Assembly: GCF_946479755.1 (NCBI RefSeq)
Contig: NZ_CAMLHC010000004.1
Span: 1 to 64,000, forward strand
DNA: 64,000 bases
Direction: 5' to 3'
From: an uncultured Chitinophaga sp.
GTDB taxonomy: Bacteria; Bacteroidota; Bacteroidia; Chitinophagales; Chitinophagaceae
Shown: one piece after another, positions 36,605 through 46,831 of the stretch
Layout of the letters: the number at the start of each line of letters is the position of its first letter
Position numbering within the stretch: position 1 is the stretch's first letter
Position numbers and translations under genes: made by a program
Notes under the pieces: generated by a model
Seen by the model: the letters and a program-made list of their open reading frames with translations, nothing else
The model's database searches: none
Told to the model about the DNA's origin: nothing

Positions 36605-39133
36605 ATGAAAAAAATTTTTACCGGGATAGGGCTGCTCATTTTTTCGTGGCAGGCGCAGGCCGCCACCCCGGCCGATTCCCTGCTGAAGCTCTGGTACAAA
36701 CAACCTGCCCGGCAATGGGTGGAAGCGCTGCCTGTGGGCAATGGCCGCGTAGGCGCCATGGTCTTCGGCGGCGTGCAGAAAGAAGAGCTGCAACTCAATG
36801 AAGGTTTCCTTTGGTCCGGCACGCCACGCAATGGTGACAACCCGCTGGCCAAAGAAACGCTGCCGCAGATGCGCCAGCTGCTGAATGAAGGCAAATACAA
36901 AGAAGCCGATAAGCTGGCCAAAAAGATGATGGGCACCTACAGCGCGCGCTACATCACGCTGGGCAGCCTCTTCATTGAAAATGATGTGCCACAGGACGCA
37001 GAAGGTTACCGCCGGGAGCTGGACCTCAACCGTGGTGTCAGCAAAGTGGCGTACACTGCTGACGGCGTGCATTACACCCGGGAAGTTTTTTCCAGCTACC
37101 CGGCGCAACTGCTGGTGATCCGCTACACTGCCAGCAAGCCGGGCATGTTGCGTTTCCACACCAGCTTCGCTAACGTGATGCCACATACGAACAAGGCTGT
37201 CAATAATCACTACATCGTGATGAAAGGCCGCTGCCCTGAATACGTGGCCAGCCGCCCTTATGAAGCCAAACAGATCGTCTACGGCGATAAAGGCATTAAC
37301 TACGAAGTGCACCTGGACGCCCGCAGCAGCGGTGGCAAAATAACCGCCGACACCGCAGGCATCACCGTGAACGGTGCTACGGAAGCGGTGCTGCTGGTAT
37401 CCGTTGGTACCAGCTATAAAAGCCCGGAAGACTGGGCCGGAGATCCCGCCGCCGCTGCAGCAGCCCCGCTGCAAAAAGTACAGGGTGCCGCCTATACATC
37501 TTTACTGAATAACCACCTCACGGATTACCAGCGGCTGTTCAGCAAAGTAGCGCTGGACCTGGGCGCTGACGGCGGTGAACAACTGCCTACCGACGAACGC
37601 CTGAAGGTATACACCAGCAACGGCGGCAACCGCGATCCGCAGCTGACCACCCTGCTCTACCAATATGGCCGCTACCTGATGATCGCCGGCTCCCGTAAAG
37701 GAGGACCCGCACTCAGCCTGCAAGGCTTATGGAACAAGGAAATGCAGCCGCCATGGGGTTCCAACTATACCATCAATATCAATACGGAAATGAACTACTG
37801 GCCTTCCGAACCAGCCAACCTGTCGGAGTGCGGCCAGCCGTTGTTTGACTTCATTCGCAAGATGGCCAAACGCGGACGTGTAACCGCTGCCGTTAACTAC
37901 GGCGCTGCCGGTTGGACTGCCCACCATAACACCGATATCTGGGCGATGACCAACCCGGTCGGCGGCTTCGATTTCAGCGACCCCAACGGGAATCCCAAAT
38001 GGGCGATATGGCCTATGGGCGGGGCCTGGCTGAGCCGTCACCTGTGGGAACACTACCTGTTCACCGGCAATAAAAAACAGCTTGAACAGATGTACCCCGA
38101 CCTGAAAGGTGCCGCTGAGTTTATGCTCGACTGGCTCATCAAAAATGATAAAGGACAGTGGGTAACCAACCCCTCCACCACCCCTGAAAACAATTTCCTG
38201 ATAGACGGGAAAAGGGAAGGCTCTGTGAGCATCGCTACCACCATGGACCTTTCTATCATCCATGACCTGTTTACCAATACCGTGCGGGCAGCGGCGGTAC
38301 TGGGTAAAGACGCCGGTCTCGTTGCCAAAATAAAAGACCGGATGAAAGATATGTTTCCCTTCCAGGTAGGACAATACGGCCAGCTGCAGGAGTGGTATAA
38401 GGACTGGGATGACCCGAAAGACAGTCACCGTCACGTATCGCACGTATATGGCCTCTTCCCGGGCAACTTCATCAATCCGCGCCGCGATGCGGTACTCGCG
38501 GCAGCGGCTAAACGCAGCCTGCTGATGCGCGGCGACGGCGGCACCGGCTGGTCTAAATCCTGGAAGATCAACTGGTGGGCACGCCTCGAAGATGGCAACC
38601 ACGCCTATACGATGCTGAACAAACAGCTGTTCCTCGCCGGTGGCCAGGAAGTAAGCGTAGCCGACAACAGCGGTGGTTCCTATCCCAACCTGTTCGACGC
38701 GCATCCGCCTTTCCAGATAGATGGCAATTTCGGCGTTACCTCCGGTATTACCGAGATGCTGGTTCAGAGCCATGACGGCGTTGTGCACCTGTTGCCCGCG
38801 CTGCCCGACGCATGGCCTTCCGGCAGCGTCAAAGGCCTGAAAGCACGGGGTGGTTTCGAAGTGGACATGGAATGGAAAGACGGTCAGCTCACCCACGCAG
38901 TGGTACGTTCCCCGCTGGGAGGCAACCTGCGTATCCGCACGGCTAAACCGGTGCAGGTCAACGGTGCATCACTGCCACCTGCGGCTGGTGTCAACACCAA
39001 CCCTTTTTACCCCTTGCCTATACCGGTAAAAACTGAGGTGAAAGATGCTTCCAAACTGGCGGAGCTGACACTCAAAAAAGTGTATGAGTACGATGTGCCC
39101 ACCGTAGCTGGTAAAACTTACGACATACGATGA
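36605..39133 (+). CDS. Secreted alpha-L-fucosidase, GH95
   Basis: 842 residues with a signal peptide ending AQA. The N-terminal beta domain opens with [19 protein letters not shown], typical of GH95; the catalytic (alpha/alpha)6 barrel is in the centre. Catalytic candidates by family alignment are the asparagines of [14 protein letters not shown]528 in TTPENNF and D706 in [10 protein letters not shown]95 enzymes are inverting and mostly cut alpha-1,2-fucose (some act on L-galactose). The stop codon overlaps the start of the next GH29 in ATGA, so the two are translationally coupled. Linkage preference would complement the GH29 enzymes. Confidence 0.95.
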   Translation: MKKIFTGIGLLIFSWQAQAATPADSLLKLWYKQPARQWVEALPVGNGRVGAMVFGGVQKEELQLNEGFLWSGTPRNGDNPLAKETLPQMRQLLNEGKYKEADKLAKKMMGTYSARYITLGSLFIENDVPQDAEGYRRELDLNRGVSKVAYTADGVHYTREVFSSYPAQLLVIRYTASKPGMLRFHTSFANVMPHTNKAVNNHYIVMKGRCPEYVASRPYEAKQIVYGDKGINYEVHLDARSSGGKITADTAGITVNGATEAVLLVSVGTSYKSPEDWAGDPAAAAAAPLQKVQGAAYTSLLNNHLTDYQRLFSKVALDLGADGGEQLPTDERLKVYTSNGGNRDPQLTTLLYQYGRYLMIAGSRKGGPALSLQGLWNKEMQPPWGSNYTININTEMNYWPSEPANLSECGQPLFDFIRKMAKRGRVTAAVNYGAAGWTAHHNTDIWAMTNPVGGFDFSDPNGNPKWAIWPMGGAWLSRHLWEHYLFTGNKKQLEQMYPDLKGAAEFMLDWLIKNDKGQWVTNPSTTPENNFLIDGKREGSVSIATTMDLSIIHDLFTNTVRAAAVLGKDAGLVAKIKDRMKDMFPFQVGQYGQLQEWYKDWDDPKDSHRHVSHVYGLFPGNFINPRRDAVLAAAAKRSLLMRGDGGTGWSKSWKINWWARLEDGNHAYTMLNKQLFLAGGQEVSVADNSGGSYPNLFDAHPPFQIDGNFGVTSGITEMLVQSHDGVVHLLPALPDAWPSGSVKGLKARGGFEVDMEWKDGQLTHAVVRSPLGGNLRIRTAKPVQVNGASLPPAAGVNTNPFYPLPIPVKTEVKDASKLAELTLKKVYEYDVPTVAGKTYDIR

Positions 39134-40989
39134 ATTTCAGGAAGACAATATTCAGTATAGCCGTTAGCGTTGTATCTGTCGCCACCATGGCGCAGGTAAA
39201 AGGTGATGACGACGGCATCCTTGCCCAGAAAGCCGCCAGTCGTGATAAAACAGCCATTGATTCGGCTGTACACGGTTGGTGGACGGCCTCCATGAAAACC
39301 CATGACCAGCGCATCGCCTGGTGGCGCGAAGCCCGCTTCGGTTGTTTTATTCATTGGGGCGTGTACTCCGTGCCCGGTGGCGAATGGAACGGCAAAAAAG
39401 TGGAAGGCTACGCCGAACACCTGATGCGGAAAGAAAAGATCGGCCGGCAGGAATATGCGGAAAAACTGATACAACATTTTAACCCGGCGCACTTCGATGC
39501 CGACGCCTGGGTGAAAATGATCCGCGGCGCAGGTATGCGGTATCTCGTCATTACCGCCAAACATAATGATGGCGTGGCGATGTGGCCCACCGCCATCGGG
39601 GATTACAGCATTGGCCGGTCATCCTTTAAGCAAGACCCGATGGCGGCGCTGTCGGCCGCCTGTAAAAAATACGGTATCCGTTTCGGCTTTTATTATTCAC
39701 ATGCCTTTGATTGGGAACATCCGGACGCGCCCGGCAATGACTGGGATTACAATAATCCCGGCGGCGATAAAAACCTGTATGGCGGTACCAACTGGTACGA
39801 CGCCCATCCGGAGCTGCTGCCGAAAGCCGTGAAGTATGTCAATGAAAAATCTATTCCGCAGATACAGGAGCTGCTGCGCAAATATCATCCGGACATCCTC
39901 TGGTTTGATACGCCGCACAAGCTGCCGCTGAGCGAGAACATCCGCATCCTGGAAGCCATTCGCGCGGTAGATGACAAGGTGGTGGTTAACGGGCGGCTGG
40001 CCCGCACCGGCACTATCTCTTTTGGCGATTATAAAAACACCTCCGACCGGCCGGCAGAGTTTTACCCTGTGAACGGCGATTGGGAAGCGATTCCTACTAC
40101 CAACGAATCGTATGGATATTCCCGTTATGACAGCAGTCATAAGCCGGTGGGGTTCTTCATTCGCCTGATGGCCAAGGCCGCCGCGAAAGGAGGCAACCTG
40201 CTGATGAATATCGGTCCGGAAGGCGATGGCTCCATAGACCCCCGGGACACGTTGATCCTGCACGGCATTGGCAGCTGGATGCAGCAGAACGGAGAAAGTA
40301 TCTACGGCACTACCGCTACCCCCTTGCCACCACAGCCCTGGGGCGAAAGCACCCGCAAAGGCAATAAACTGTACCTGCACGTATTTCACTGGAGCAATCC
40401 GTTGTACGTAGGCGGTTTGTACGGACACGTAGAAAACGCTTACCTGCTGGCCGGCAAGCAGCCGGTGAAAGTGTCCCGCGTGAATCTGAAAGACCTGAGC
40501 ATCACGCTGCCGGAAAGCTCGCCGGACAGTGTGAACAGCGTAGTCGTTCTTGAAATGAAAACCATAAAAGGCGACAGTGCACGGGTATTGGACACCCGTG
40601 GTATCACCAACGTGCTGCGGGCATTTGATGCCACACAACACGGCAAAGGCTTCTCCTTCGGCGATGGTAAGAAAACCGCCAGCTACGTGCACGGCTGGAA
40701 AAATATGGACCAGTACCTCAGCTGGAAGGTGCGGACTACCCGCGACGCCGTGTTTAACATCGGCATTAAATACGCTACGGACCAGCCTCCGGGCAATGCC
40801 TGCGAAATCCGTATCGGTAAAAATGTGATCCGGGCAGAAGTGGCATCTGCCAGGAAAACGGAGATCGTTACACAGGCGTTACGGGAAATCAGGCTGCCGG
40901 CAGGAGAATATGAGATTACGGTGAAGCCCACGCAGATCAGTGGTACAGAATTAATGAGACTATTTGAAATCACTATGCAACCAAAATAA
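39130..40989 (+). CDS. Secreted alpha-L-fucosidase, GH29 (copy 3)
   Basis: 619 residues. GH29 motifs are [35 protein letters not shown] (the usual HHEG is HNDG here), the nucleophile D260 in [11 protein letters not shown], and [13 protein letters not shown]. The C-terminal domain (about 490-619) resembles that of copy 1. The HH-to-HN change in the pocket segment, also seen in some GH29 subfamilies, may signal a different linkage preference. It is coupled to GH95 upstream by a 4-bp overlap; the GH36-like gene starts 4 bp downstream. Confidence 0.94.
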   Translation: MNFRKTIFSIAVSVVSVATMAQVKGDDDGILAQKAASRDKTAIDSAVHGWWTASMKTHDQRIAWWREARFGCFIHWGVYSVPGGEWNGKKVEGYAEHLMRKEKIGRQEYAEKLIQHFNPAHFDADAWVKMIRGAGMRYLVITAKHNDGVAMWPTAIGDYSIGRSSFKQDPMAALSAACKKYGIRFGFYYSHAFDWEHPDAPGNDWDYNNPGGDKNLYGGTNWYDAHPELLPKAVKYVNEKSIPQIQELLRKYHPDILWFDTPHKLPLSENIRILEAIRAVDDKVVVNGRLARTGTISFGDYKNTSDRPAEFYPVNGDWEAIPTTNESYGYSRYDSSHKPVGFFIRLMAKAAAKGGNLLMNIGPEGDGSIDPRDTLILHGIGSWMQQNGESIYGTTATPLPPQPWGESTRKGNKLYLHVFHWSNPLYVGGLYGHVENAYLLAGKQPVKVSRVNLKDLSITLPESSPDSVNSVVVLEMKTIKGDSARVLDTRGITNVLRAFDATQHGKGFSFGDGKKTASYVHGWKNMDQYLSWKVRTTRDAVFNIGIKYATDQPPGNACEIRIGKNVIRAEVASARKTEIVTQALREIRLPAGEYEITVKPTQISGTELMRLFEITMQPK

Positions 40990-40993
40990 CGTT

Positions 40994-42799
40994 ATGAAAA
41001 AACTTTCCCTGGTATTAACAGCCTGTTTGCTGCTGGGCCAGTTACTGGCACGCGCAGGAGAAACAGACCAATTTATAAAAACACTGAAAGCCAGTGCAGC
41101 TACGGTGTACCAGTCGGGGGGCGCGGTAGCGCCGGCCACCGTTAAGGTGGTACGTAACTGGTCCGGCGAACTGTGCGATGTGCGTGTAGTCAATACCGGT
41201 AGTCAGCCGGTAAAACTGAAAGAAGTCGTTCTGGGCACCGTGGGCAAAGTGCTGCCGTCCACTACGCCCTTTTATGCAGAAGGCTTTCAGATGCTGACGC
41301 AGACAGCCGGTACACTGGCGGCGCCTAAAACATTAGGCAATTACACCGATGAAGGGCACTATAAAATACCGAAGCCTGACGGCTACCTGGCGGTCTACAA
41401 CCTGCTGCGCCTGTATCCGGCGAACGACGTGCAGCTGTTGCTGGGATATACTTCCAGCAACCGCTTCGCAGGTAAGTTCTATCTCTCCGCCGATACCATC
41501 AAGGCGGTGGTGGACCTGGAAGACCTGGAGCTGGCGCCGGGCAAGGAATTCAAACTGGAGGAACTGATGGTGCTCAGCGGTAAGGACGGCAACAACCTGC
41601 TGGACCGTTTCGCTGCCCGTATTCATCATTTCCATCCACGGCTGGAGTTCAAAGCGCCGCCCAGTGGCTGGTGCTCCTGGTATTGCTTCGGCCCCAGGGT
41701 GACGGCACAGAATATTTACGACAACCTCGATTATATCAAAACCAATATCCCGGCACTGAAATATATCCAGCTGGACGATGGTTACCAGCCGCATATGGGC
41801 GACTGGCTGGAGGTGGGCAATTCTTTCGGCGGCAACGTGCAGCAGGTGCTGCATACCATCCGTGACAAAGGATTTGAGCCGGCTATCTGGGTGGCGCCTT
41901 TTATCTGCGACAGTAACTCCACCATCTTCAAACAGCATCCTGAATGGCTGGTGAAAGACAAGAGCGGTAAGCCGCTCCGCAGCGACCTGGTTACTTTCGG
42001 CGGCTGGCGTCTGAAGCCGTGGTATGTGCTGGATGGTACCCACCCGGAAGTACAACGGCATTTTGAACAGCTGTTCCGCACCATGCGCAACGACTGGGGC
42101 GTGACTTACTTCAAGCTCGACGCTAATTTCTGGGGAGCCATTCATGGCGGCGTTTATTACGATAAAAATGCCACGAGGGTGGAAGCTTACCGCCGTGGTA
42201 TGACCGCTATCCTCAAAGGCACCCGCGACGCCTTTATCCTGGGGTGTAACCATCCACTGTGGCCTTCGCTGGGACTGGTACATGGTTCCCGCAGCAGCAT
42301 GGACATCAAACGCACCTGGACCGTATTCGAAAAGTCAGGTCGTGAGAATCTCTACCGCTCCTGGCAAAATGGCCGCCTGTGGTGGAACGACCCCGATTGC
42401 CTGGTGCTCACCGGCAATATGCCCGACAATGAGTTTAATTTCCATGCCGCGCTGATATATGCCACCGGCGGCATGTTGCTCAGCGGCGATGACCTGACCA
42501 AAATATCTCCTGAACGGCTTAATATGCTGCGCAAAGCGGTGCCTCCCACGGCGAAAGCGGCCGCCTTCACCGATACTGATTTTGAAGTAGGAGAAGTCAA
42601 TACAGCGACAGGAAAAAATATTATCTTACTCAACTGGCAGACATCTCCCAAAAATCTAACGGTAAAACTGGACAAACCCTGTGAGGTGCTGGATTACTGG
42701 ACCGGGAAAAGTTACGGCAGGCACACCGGCAGCTTTACCATGGAAGTGGGAGGGCATGATGGAAAGGTTTTCACACTCAAGCTCACGCAAAGTCGCTAA
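40994..42799 (+). CDS. Secreted alpha-galactosidase-like enzyme, GH36 type
   Basis: 601 residues from ATG 40994, chosen for its clean signal peptide (MKKLSLVLTACLLLGQ...); an upstream in-frame ATG at 40964 lies inside the preceding gene. A beta-sandwich N-terminus is followed by the clan GH-D barrel: SGWCSWYCFGPRVT, YIQLDDGYQPHMGDW, and the nucleophile D376 in YFKLDANFW (the K-x-D pattern). Acid/base candidates lie in GSRSSMDIKR. It hydrolyses alpha-galactosides or related sugars. Its last five codons and stop lie inside the CGCAAAG repeat (42783 on), so the repeat appears to have reshaped the C-terminus. Confidence 0.88.
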   Translation: MKKLSLVLTACLLLGQLLARAGETDQFIKTLKASAATVYQSGGAVAPATVKVVRNWSGELCDVRVVNTGSQPVKLKEVVLGTVGKVLPSTTPFYAEGFQMLTQTAGTLAAPKTLGNYTDEGHYKIPKPDGYLAVYNLLRLYPANDVQLLLGYTSSNRFAGKFYLSADTIKAVVDLEDLELAPGKEFKLEELMVLSGKDGNNLLDRFAARIHHFHPRLEFKAPPSGWCSWYCFGPRVTAQNIYDNLDYIKTNIPALKYIQLDDGYQPHMGDWLEVGNSFGGNVQQVLHTIRDKGFEPAIWVAPFICDSNSTIFKQHPEWLVKDKSGKPLRSDLVTFGGWRLKPWYVLDGTHPEVQRHFEQLFRTMRNDWGVTYFKLDANFWGAIHGGVYYDKNATRVEAYRRGMTAILKGTRDAFILGCNHPLWPSLGLVHGSRSSMDIKRTWTVFEKSGRENLYRSWQNGRLWWNDPDCLVLTGNMPDNEFNFHAALIYATGGMLLSGDDLTKISPERLNMLRKAVPPTAKAAAFTDTDFEVGEVNTATGKNIILLNWQTSPKNLTVKLDKPCEVLDYWTGKSYGRHTGSFTMEVGGHDGKVFTLKLTQSR

Positions 42800-42926
42800 G
42801 CAACATAAGCAGCAAAGGAGCGGAGGCCGCCCTTTGCTGTTTTTCGTTTCTCCTTTTCTGACCTCCTTGTGTGCTCTTTTTTTCTTATTTTTCTTGGCGC
42901 CTCTGCTGCTTGGCGCCTTTGCGTGA
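42783..42926. repeat. CGCAAAG-type inverted-repeat element, copy 2
   Basis: TCACGCAAAG (42783-42792) and CTTTGCGTGA (42917-42926) are perfect ends; the inner arms are imperfect (words such as CGCxAAGCA). The motif GCAAAGGAGCGGAG is shared with copy 1 (GCAAAGGAGTGGAG), and a hairpin GCAAAGG...CCTTTGC is present. It fills nearly the whole gap between the GH36-like and lyase-like genes. Confidence 0.75.
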
Positions 42927-42942
42927 ACAAATATTAATTCCT

Positions 42943-44094
42943 ATGCGGTACGTTATATTCTTTTTGTTGTTATTCGCCGGGCGGGCGCAGGCGCAATCCC
43001 CGCTGCTGAAAAAAGTGCTGCAGGACACCAAACCGGCTATCCTGGACCGTGCCGGCTGGGCGTTGCAGCAGATGCCGCTGACCATTACTGCGTTTACCTG
43101 TGACCGTAGTGCGGGGGACAAACACGATTTTTATTCCGAAGGGGATTACTGGTGGCCGAACCCGGCGTCTCCCGACAGTCCGTATGTACAGCGTGACGGG
43201 CAAAGCAATCCGGATAATTTTGTGAAACACCGGGAGGTGATGATCCGTTTCAGTCGCGTGATGGGCGCGCTGGCAGCAGGTTACGTGGCCACAAAGGACA
43301 AAACCTATTTACAGCATGCGCTGGTACATGCCCGCGCCTGGTTTGAAGACGAGGCTACGCGGATGAATCCCAGCCTGTTGTATGCACAGGCGATCAAAGG
43401 CAGGGCCACCGGCAGAGGCATTGGTATTATCGATACTATCCATCTGCTGGAAGTGGTGCAGGCGCTGCGGATCATGGAGAAGGCAGGCATGATACCGCCG
43501 GCAGACCTGGTGGCGTTTAAGAACTGGTTTACAGCTTATCTGAACTGGATGACGACGCATCCTTATGGTAAGGATGAGATGAACGCGAAGAACAACCATG
43601 GTACCTGCTGGGTGATGCAGGTGGCTGCTTTTGCACAGTTCACCGGTAACCGGGAATGGACCAGTTTCTGTATCAACCGGTATAAAACAGTATTGTTGCC
43701 CGCACAGATGGCGGAAGACGGCAGCTTCCCGCTGGAACTGCACCGGACTAAACCTTACGGTTACTCGTTGTTTAACCTCGATGCGATGAGCACCATTTGT
43801 CAGTTGCTGAGCGACAAAAAGAATAACCTCTGGCGGTATACGGCAGCGCAGCGTAATATGGCCAAAGGCATTGCATTCCTGTATCCTTATGTAAAAGACA
43901 AGAGCACGTGGCCGTATCCGAAAGATGTGATGTATTGGAGCGAGTGGCCGGTAGCCCAGCCTTTCCTGTTGTTTGGGGCGGCGGCTTTTAACAATACAGA
44001 TTATTACCGCCTCTGGCTGATGTTAAACCATGATCCCCAGGTAGAAGAAGTGCTTCGGAACCTGCCTATCCGCAATCCCGTGATTTATTTGTGA
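42943..44094 (+). CDS. Secreted alginate-lyase-family polysaccharide lyase-like protein (PL38/PL5-like)
   Basis: 383 residues from ATG 42943; the frame is open into the upstream repeat, but those codons are repeat sequence. A signal peptide ends near GRAQAQ. The alpha-helical barrel has the family's catalytic-type segment AKNNHGTCW (asparagine and histidine) and a later arginine/tyrosine segment LHRTKPYGYSLFNLDAM. Relatives cleave alginate or glucuronan by beta-elimination. It is the last enzyme of the cluster and the only sign of uronate cleavage; UxuA further downstream fits with this. The exact substrate is uncertain. Confidence 0.82.
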   Translation: MRYVIFFLLLFAGRAQAQSPLLKKVLQDTKPAILDRAGWALQQMPLTITAFTCDRSAGDKHDFYSEGDYWWPNPASPDSPYVQRDGQSNPDNFVKHREVMIRFSRVMGALAAGYVATKDKTYLQHALVHARAWFEDEATRMNPSLLYAQAIKGRATGRGIGIIDTIHLLEVVQALRIMEKAGMIPPADLVAFKNWFTAYLNWMTTHPYGKDEMNAKNNHGTCWVMQVAAFAQFTGNREWTSFCINRYKTVLLPAQMAEDGSFPLELHRTKPYGYSLFNLDAMSTICQLLSDKKNNLWRYTAAQRNMAKGIAFLYPYVKDKSTWPYPKDVMYWSEWPVAQPFLLFGAAAFNNTDYYRLWLMLNHDPQVEEVLRNLPIRNPVIYL

Positions 44095-44147
44095 TTTACG
44101 ATTTTTTTTAATATCTTTAGGTTCCTATGAAATAAAACTTTAGCGGT

Positions 44148-44390
44148 ATGAGTTGGATGAACGACTTGTATGTCATTTACCAGAAACTGGATGCCAACAG
44201 TTGTGAAGCGGTAAAAAACGACATTCTTAAAGCCCAGATCGATGGCTGCAGCAGAGGTGAAATTTACTTCCTCGTATTACAGCAGCTGGTGCATATAAAA
44301 AGGGAAAAAGCGCCTGTTTATGAACTGATTAAAGAGGAGGTGGAAAGCTTTATCCATTACAGTAGCAGTCCGTACAGGCTATCCGCCTAA
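44148..44390 (+). CDS. Small hypothetical protein, 80 aa
   Basis: Not recognised. 80 residues, mostly helical, with two cysteines (C19 and C34) and no signal peptide. A promoter-like TATCTTTA lies at 44112-44119, with TTTG upstream. The 3' end overlaps the convergent sigma-like gene by 12 bp. The composition looks like a real protein (few rare codons, balanced charge), but no domain could be assigned. Confidence 0.55.
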   Translation: MSWMNDLYVIYQKLDANSCEAVKNDILKAQIDGCSRGEIYFLVLQQLVHIKREKAPVYELIKEEVESFIHYSSSPYRLSA

Positions 44391-45671
44391 TTCTTCTATC
44401 AGCTTCTGCACCTTGATATAATTGGGAGCCTGGGATGGTATTTTGAGTAACCAGTCCAGACATTCCTGCTTGTGTCCTTCCTTAAGATAGCTCAGTCCCA
44501 TGTAAAAAGCAGCTTCATATTTGAGGTCGTTGCTTTGTTGATATACCTGTACCAGGTCAGCCCGTGCCGGCTGGAGCTGATTCAGGTCTACCTTGCATAC
44601 ACCGCGGTAGTAGCGGGCGTAGAGGTTATTGGGATACTGTTGCAGGACTTTGTCCAGTATGGAGATAGCGTCGGCGAAATGGCCGCGGTTGAATTTCTCG
44701 ATAGCTTCCTGCGGTAGCCGGAGGCTGTCTGTGTCAGGGGCCTGCATTTCGGTGGAGGCAAACTGGCGGTAGATATTTTTCCGCCACGGGCTCACATACA
44801 GCATGATGGCGATGCCTGCGGCAAACAGGGCGATGAGGATCACGGTATTGCGGATAGGCGTGGGCGTACTTTCTTTCAGTGCAAACCAGGCGTTGCGGCG
44901 GGAGAAGAGTTGATGCAACAGGGCATCCCTGGACTGGTCTTTACAGATGCGTTGTGCCAGCAGCCGGCGGAACAGTTCAAATCGTTTCACCTGCTGGAGG
45001 AGTGTGGCGTCTGTTTTCAGGCGTGCGTCGAAGCGTCTTTTTTCTGCTTCGGGCATCTGGCCTGCCAGGAAACGATCGGCAGCAGCGAGGTCATCTGCAG
45101 TCATGCTGCCGGCCTTCAGTTTGGCGTCGAGATCTTTGAAGAGGGAGAGGTAGCAGGACTGCCGGTTGGAGGGGAGTTCCTGCACCGGTATTTTAGTGGC
45201 CACGGCGATATCTTCCTGCAGACAGTCGGTGAGCGACCAGCTCAGCAGTTCTTTGCAGGTATCGCTGAGTTGGAGAAAATAGCTGTAAGCGAGTCTTCTT
45301 TTTTCGCCTTCTTTCAGAACATCTTCTATATCGATCATATCATCACGGGTGAGGGCGGCGTTTTCTTCCGCTTCCATGCCGGCGATACGTTGCCCTCTTC
45401 TTTCCAGTTCACGCTCCCATATACGCTTGCACAACAATTGCAGGAAGGGCTCAAAAGAGCTGACCTGCAGCGGATGGCGCCGCGCATAATAGTAGATGTC
45501 CATCAATGCTTCTTCGAAAATATGGGCTGCGTCTTTGACAGTGCCGCTCTTTTGCAGTATGAAACGTTTCTCTTTGGAGGCGAAACGCTGGTAGATATCG
45601 TCAATAATTTCCGGAGAGTGATGCAGCAAGCCCTCAATGTAGTCCTGGTCGTAGTGTATTTCAGGTGACAT
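44379..45671 (-). CDS. Sigma-70-like / anti-sigma-like / TM / TPR fusion protein
   Basis: 430 residues with an unusual architecture. Residues 10-90 look like ECF sigma region 2 (DYIEGLLHHSPEIIDDIYQR, then DAAHIFEEALMDIYY and PFLQLLCKRIWEREL). Residues 125-180 look like a divergent region 4. Residues 190-240 (ADRFLAGQMPEAEKRRFDAR) resemble the cytoplasmic helices of anti-sigma or TPR-linked proteins. One transmembrane helix is at about 273-294, then TPR repeats at 321-428. The frame is continuous; I see no frameshift. It lies divergent to an orphan FecR gene. It may be a membrane-tethered regulator; whether it still works as a sigma factor is open. Confidence 0.7.
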   Translation of the reverse strand: MSPEIHYDQDYIEGLLHHSPEIIDDIYQRFASKEKRFILQKSGTVKDAAHIFEEALMDIYYYARRHPLQVSSFEPFLQLLCKRIWERELERRGQRIAGMEAEENAALTRDDMIDIEDVLKEGEKRRLAYSYFLQLSDTCKELLSWSLTDCLQEDIAVATKIPVQELPSNRQSCYLSLFKDLDAKLKAGSMTADDLAAADRFLAGQMPEAEKRRFDARLKTDATLLQQVKRFELFRRLLAQRICKDQSRDALLHQLFSRRNAWFALKESTPTPIRNTVILIALFAAGIAIMLYVSPWRKNIYRQFASTEMQAPDTDSLRLPQEAIEKFNRGHFADAISILDKVLQQYPNNLYARYYRGVCKVDLNQLQPARADLVQVYQQSNDLKYEAAFYMGLSYLKEGHKQECLDWLLKIPSQAPNYIKVQKLIEELGG

Positions 45672-45812
45672 ACCTATCGTTTTTGCCTTTTCGTCTGTAT
45701 TAAAAATATTAAACCTTCCCGAGGTGGCCTAATTATTTATTCTGTGCTCCGGCTTTTGTATCTTGCCGGTTATACCAGTTTCCCAGCCACAGGACAGTAA
45801 TTTTTTGCACCT

Positions 45813-46736
45813 ATGCCAGCCGTTGATGAGCTGATTATACGTTTTATTCAAACGCCACATGATCCTGCGTTACAGGAGGCCATTGCAGCTTTGGTCGCTG
45901 AAAGCCCTGAACAGGCCCGCTATGTGGAAAACAAGCTGGCTGCATGGCTCGCAGCCTCCAACACACCTGTTGCTGCCGCCACTGCGGTGAAAACAACATT
46001 GATGCCGGCTTTCCTGTATTCCGTTAAAACATGGGCGGCAGCGGTGGTGCTCATCGCGATAGCCACCTGGCTGTTGTTGCCTTTCCGTCAAACACCCCGT
46101 AAACTGTTGTCTCATGTCAACAACACCGGCCGGATAGACTCCTTACGTTTTCCGGGTGGTTATATCATACTGAACAAAAACGCGGCCATTTCGTTCGATA
46201 GCAGCCAACAGCAATCCATGTATGCGGTGGTATCGGAAGGGGATGTGTTTATAGACCTCGACGATCATAGCTCGTGTACCGTGCTGGTCCCGGGAGATTA
46301 CCAGCTGGAAAGCACGGCCGGCGCTTTTCATGTGCACGCGTCTGCCAGTCGCACCAAAGTGTTTGTCACCCGTGGAGCTATTGGAGTTTCGGGGAAACGG
46401 CCGGACACGATGACGCTCACCGCCAGTATGCAGGGAACGCTGGACCAGCAGCGGGCGCCTGCACGGAAGACGCTGGCCAGCCAGGCTCCGCTGGCATGGA
46501 AAACGGGAGAACTGGCTTTCCGTAATGTGCCGGCAGCAGAGATACTGGAGGCGGTGAGTGGCGTGTATGGTATCCACATTATGGTCCCGCCCTCGGCAGA
46601 AAGCCGTTGCACAAAAAAGCTAACGATCAACCTGAGCAAAAAAACAGAGAAAGAAACGATCGCCCTGTTACAGCAAAGCCTGTCCGCCCACCTGGTAAAA
46701 GACAGTATGGACCGGTATTACCTGACGATCAAATAA
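45813..46736 (+). CDS. FecR-type anti-sigma factor
   Basis: 307 residues. A cytoplasmic N-terminal helical part (about 1-65) is followed by a transmembrane helix (about 71-89), the FecR beta domain (about 95-190) and a C-terminal DUF4974/secretin-like domain (about 240-307; LAFRNVPAAEILEAVSGVYG). In Bacteroidota these proteins normally sit between an ECF sigma gene and a SusC-type receptor; here neither follows. The only sigma-like partner is the divergent fusion 141 bp away. Confidence 0.88.
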   Translation: MPAVDELIIRFIQTPHDPALQEAIAALVAESPEQARYVENKLAAWLAASNTPVAAATAVKTTLMPAFLYSVKTWAAAVVLIAIATWLLLPFRQTPRKLLSHVNNTGRIDSLRFPGGYIILNKNAAISFDSSQQQSMYAVVSEGDVFIDLDDHSSCTVLVPGDYQLESTAGAFHVHASASRTKVFVTRGAIGVSGKRPDTMTLTASMQGTLDQQRAPARKTLASQAPLAWKTGELAFRNVPAAEILEAVSGVYGIHIMVPPSAESRCTKKLTINLSKKTEKETIALLQQSLSAHLVKDSMDRYYLTIK

Positions 46737-46831
46737 AGCAAAAAATACCCTGTAGCGCCGGAAGGCCGGGCAGGTGAAGGGGTGGGTTAAAGACTTGGGA
46801 ATGCTTACAGTACAGGGGTTTTATGGCAATA

